64,000 nucleotides of DNA from Acidobacteria bacterium AB60 (GTDB lineage: Bacteria > Acidobacteriota > Terriglobia > Terriglobales > Acidobacteriaceae): positions 1,240,001 to 1,304,000 of the forward strand of contig VANK01000001.1 in NCBI GenBank assembly GCA_008682415.1, in the 5' to 3' direction. Made by a program: the position numbers and the translations under genes. The notes beneath the pieces are model-generated. The model worked only from the letters and a program-made list of their open reading frames with translations, did not search any database and was not told the origin of the DNA. Position 1 is the stretch's first letter. Each line of letters opens with the position of its first letter. Shown one piece after another: positions 62,682 through 64,000 of this stretch.

Positions 62682-64000
62682 TCAGGGATGGGTCTCGTCT
62701 TTGACTGTTTCGCCGCCCTTGATGACGACTCTTACCCTCTGGAGGGTAGTGACGTCGGTAAGGGGGTCGCCTTCCACCGCAATAATGTCTGCGTACTTTC
62801 CCGGCTCAAGAGAGCCGACGCGGTCCTGCCACGACATGAGTTCCGCGGCGTTTACGGTTGCCGCCCGGATCGCATCGATAGGCATAAAGCCTCTTCGGAC
62901 GAGGCCGGCAAGCTCAAGCGCATTCTTACCCTGTTCTTTGGCGCGGCTGGCGTCAGAGCCCGCGGCAACGCGGATGTTCAGGCTGCGCGCCATCTGCAGC
63001 TCGTGCTGGATGGATTGAAGGAAGTCATCAAGCCACTTGCGGTCATTCGGACTTCCCCGAAGAGTATAATGATCGGCCCATTCGTCGATCACGCCAACCG
63101 TAGGAACCAGGAACACGTTGTTCTTGCGGATCAGTTCCATCGCCTTCTGGTCGGCGCCATGGCCGTGCTCCACGGAGTCCGCACCGGCATTGACAGCATT
63201 ACGGATGCCGTCTGAGGTCGTAGCATGCGCCGCGACCTTCAGGCCCGCCTTATGGGCTTCCTCAACGACTACGAGAAGCTCGTCAAACGTAAGCGTCGGG
63301 TGGTTCCAATCCGCGTAAACCTTGATGAGGTCGGCGCCATTGCCGATCTGCTCGCGCACGGCGCGCCGCGCCTCTTCCACCCCGCTGATCATCGCGGCTC
63401 CAGTGGGAAAGTCGCGCAGATCGGGGTTCACGTGGAAGGGGTTATACTGCCCTACCGCGGCTATCCCCCGCGTGGCCACTTGCATACGTGGGCCTTGGAC
63501 AAGACCCTGGCGGATGGCGTCCCGGAGAGCCACATCCGCGTAGCCTGATCCCTCGCTCTCGACATCCCGAACAGTGGTGAAACCTGCCATCAAGGTCAGG
63601 CGAGCGTTCGCCGCCCCTTCCAGCGCCCGATAGCCCTCGGATTCCTTGGCCAATGTCAAAAGATAGGCGTCGTCCGCATCGGCAAAGCGCGCCATCAGAT
63701 GGGTATGACAGTCGATCAGACCCGGCAACACGGTGTATTTGCTCAGATCCACGATGCGCGCGATCGCGGGAACATGCGGTTGAATCTCCGCAAGCACCCC
63801 CACTTCCTTGATCCGCTCGCCTTCCACCAGGATCCCGGCGTTCTGAATGTAAACGCCCTTGCGCACGTCGAGAAGCCTGCCGGCTCGAATGAGAGTCACA
63901 GGAATAACCGGGTTCGGCGCCGCGTCCGCGGCGGGGGAGACTGGTGCTGGAGTGGCGGCCGGGGAAGCTGTCGCCGGAGCAGCAGCCGGATTAGTTGGCG
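62682..64000 (-). CDS. exported metal-dependent amidohydrolase (5' end outside window)
   Basis: The frame stays open from 63899 to the window edge, so the gene is longer than the GTG start at 63899 suggests. The upstream residues are a Pro/Ala/Thr linker (PAAAPATASPAATPAPVSP and on), which fits a secreted protein with its signal peptide beyond the window. The enzyme domain has the HxH motif in LIDCHTHLMARF, the carboxylated-Lys region LIKVYADW, His in AAHATTSDG and VEHGHG, and the metal Asp in AAGSDASRAKEQG. The C terminus (LEPGKYADIIAVEGDPL) is the usual amidohydrolase ending. It is probably a peptidase or imidazolonepropionase-like hydrolase; the substrate is not determined. Confidence 0.85.
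   Translation of the reverse strand, partial: PTNPAAAPATASPAATPAPVSPAADAAPNPVIPVTLIRAGRLLDVRKGVYIQNAGILVEGERIKEVGVLAEIQPHVPAIARIVDLSKYTVLPGLIDCHTHLMARFADADDAYLLTLAKESEGYRALEGAANARLTLMAGFTTVRDVESEGSGYADVALRDAIRQGLVQGPRMQVATRGIAAVGQYNPFHVNPDLRDFPTGAAMISGVEEARRAVREQIGNGADLIKVYADWNHPTLTFDELLVVVEEAHKAGLKVAAHATTSDGIRNAVNAGADSVEHGHGADQKAMELIRKNNVFLVPTVGVIDEWADHYTLRGSPNDRKWLDDFLQSIQHELQMARSLNIRVAAGSDASRAKEQGKNALELAGLVRRGFMPIDAIRAATVNAAELMSWQDRVGSLEPGKYADIIAVEGDPLTDVTTLQRVRVVIKGGETVKDETHP

Overview
The window is a GC-rich bacterial chromosome segment that most likely comes from an Acidobacteriota of class Terriglobia. The call rests on gene families typical of that group: a PadR regulator overlapping an ADOP-type MacB/FtsX permease (5734-8846), a VWFA-related 'acidobacterial' secreted protein (60690-61712), a PQQ dehydrogenase coupled to a diheme cytochrome c (490-2972), and a giant surface protein ending in ASH/choice-of-anchor-D repeats. 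I saw no rRNA, tRNA, CRISPR array, insertion sequence or integrase.

Layout. 1-9 kb (very GC-rich): the end of a BNR/YCF48-like propeller protein, the cytochrome c/PQQ-dehydrogenase pair, an SDR oxidoreductase, a Tat-exported sulfatase broken by an amber codon and a frameshift, and the PadR/ADOP pair. 9-26.3 kb: a Wzx/Wzy-type exopolysaccharide locus behind a sigma70-like promoter and a long structured leader. It holds a BY-kinase/Wzz copolymerase, a Wza-like exporter, seven glycosyltransferases or glycosyltransferase-like proteins (one on the opposite strand), a Wzy-like polymerase, an SGNH acyl-transfer/esterase protein, a LbH acetyltransferase and a Wzx flippase. From about 16.4 kb this part looks visibly less GC-rich than the first 9 kb. 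26.3-27.1 kb: araD and a clear terminator. 27.1-35.1 kb: a LysR regulator divergent from an FAD monooxygenase, a disulfide flavoprotein reductase, PolX and a 7TM SpoIIE phosphatase. 35.3-40.8 kb: a frameshifted LysR gene, an NmrA/quinone-reductase/SDR run, a TetR repressor with a strong operator, and two small membrane proteins.

40.9-53.6 kb, minus strand, is the most unusual region. Four genes lie in tight succession and share an upstream region carrying two matching inverted repeats 53 bp apart. The first two encode exported cupredoxin proteins whose copper-ligand motifs are complementary: the first has the type-1 and half of the type-2/3 motifs, the second has the remaining His motifs. Together they could form one split multicopper oxidase. 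The third gene encodes a protein of about 3044 residues with a ligand-less copy of the oxidase fold, SdrD/Cna-B-like modules, a parallel beta-helix and six ASH repeats. The fourth encodes a small secreted protein of unknown family that overlaps the third by 4 nt.

54-64 kb: a DUF1801 protein, a serine-hydrolase/NamZ (GH171) fusion, an Hfq-like protein overlapping an inositol-monophosphatase gene, a PAS-PAS-GGDEF-EAL protein, the VWFA protein, a MoaD-MoaE fusion and an exported amidohydrolase that runs off the window. Two disrupted genes (sulfatase, LysR) could be real pseudogenes or assembly errors; reads are needed to tell.
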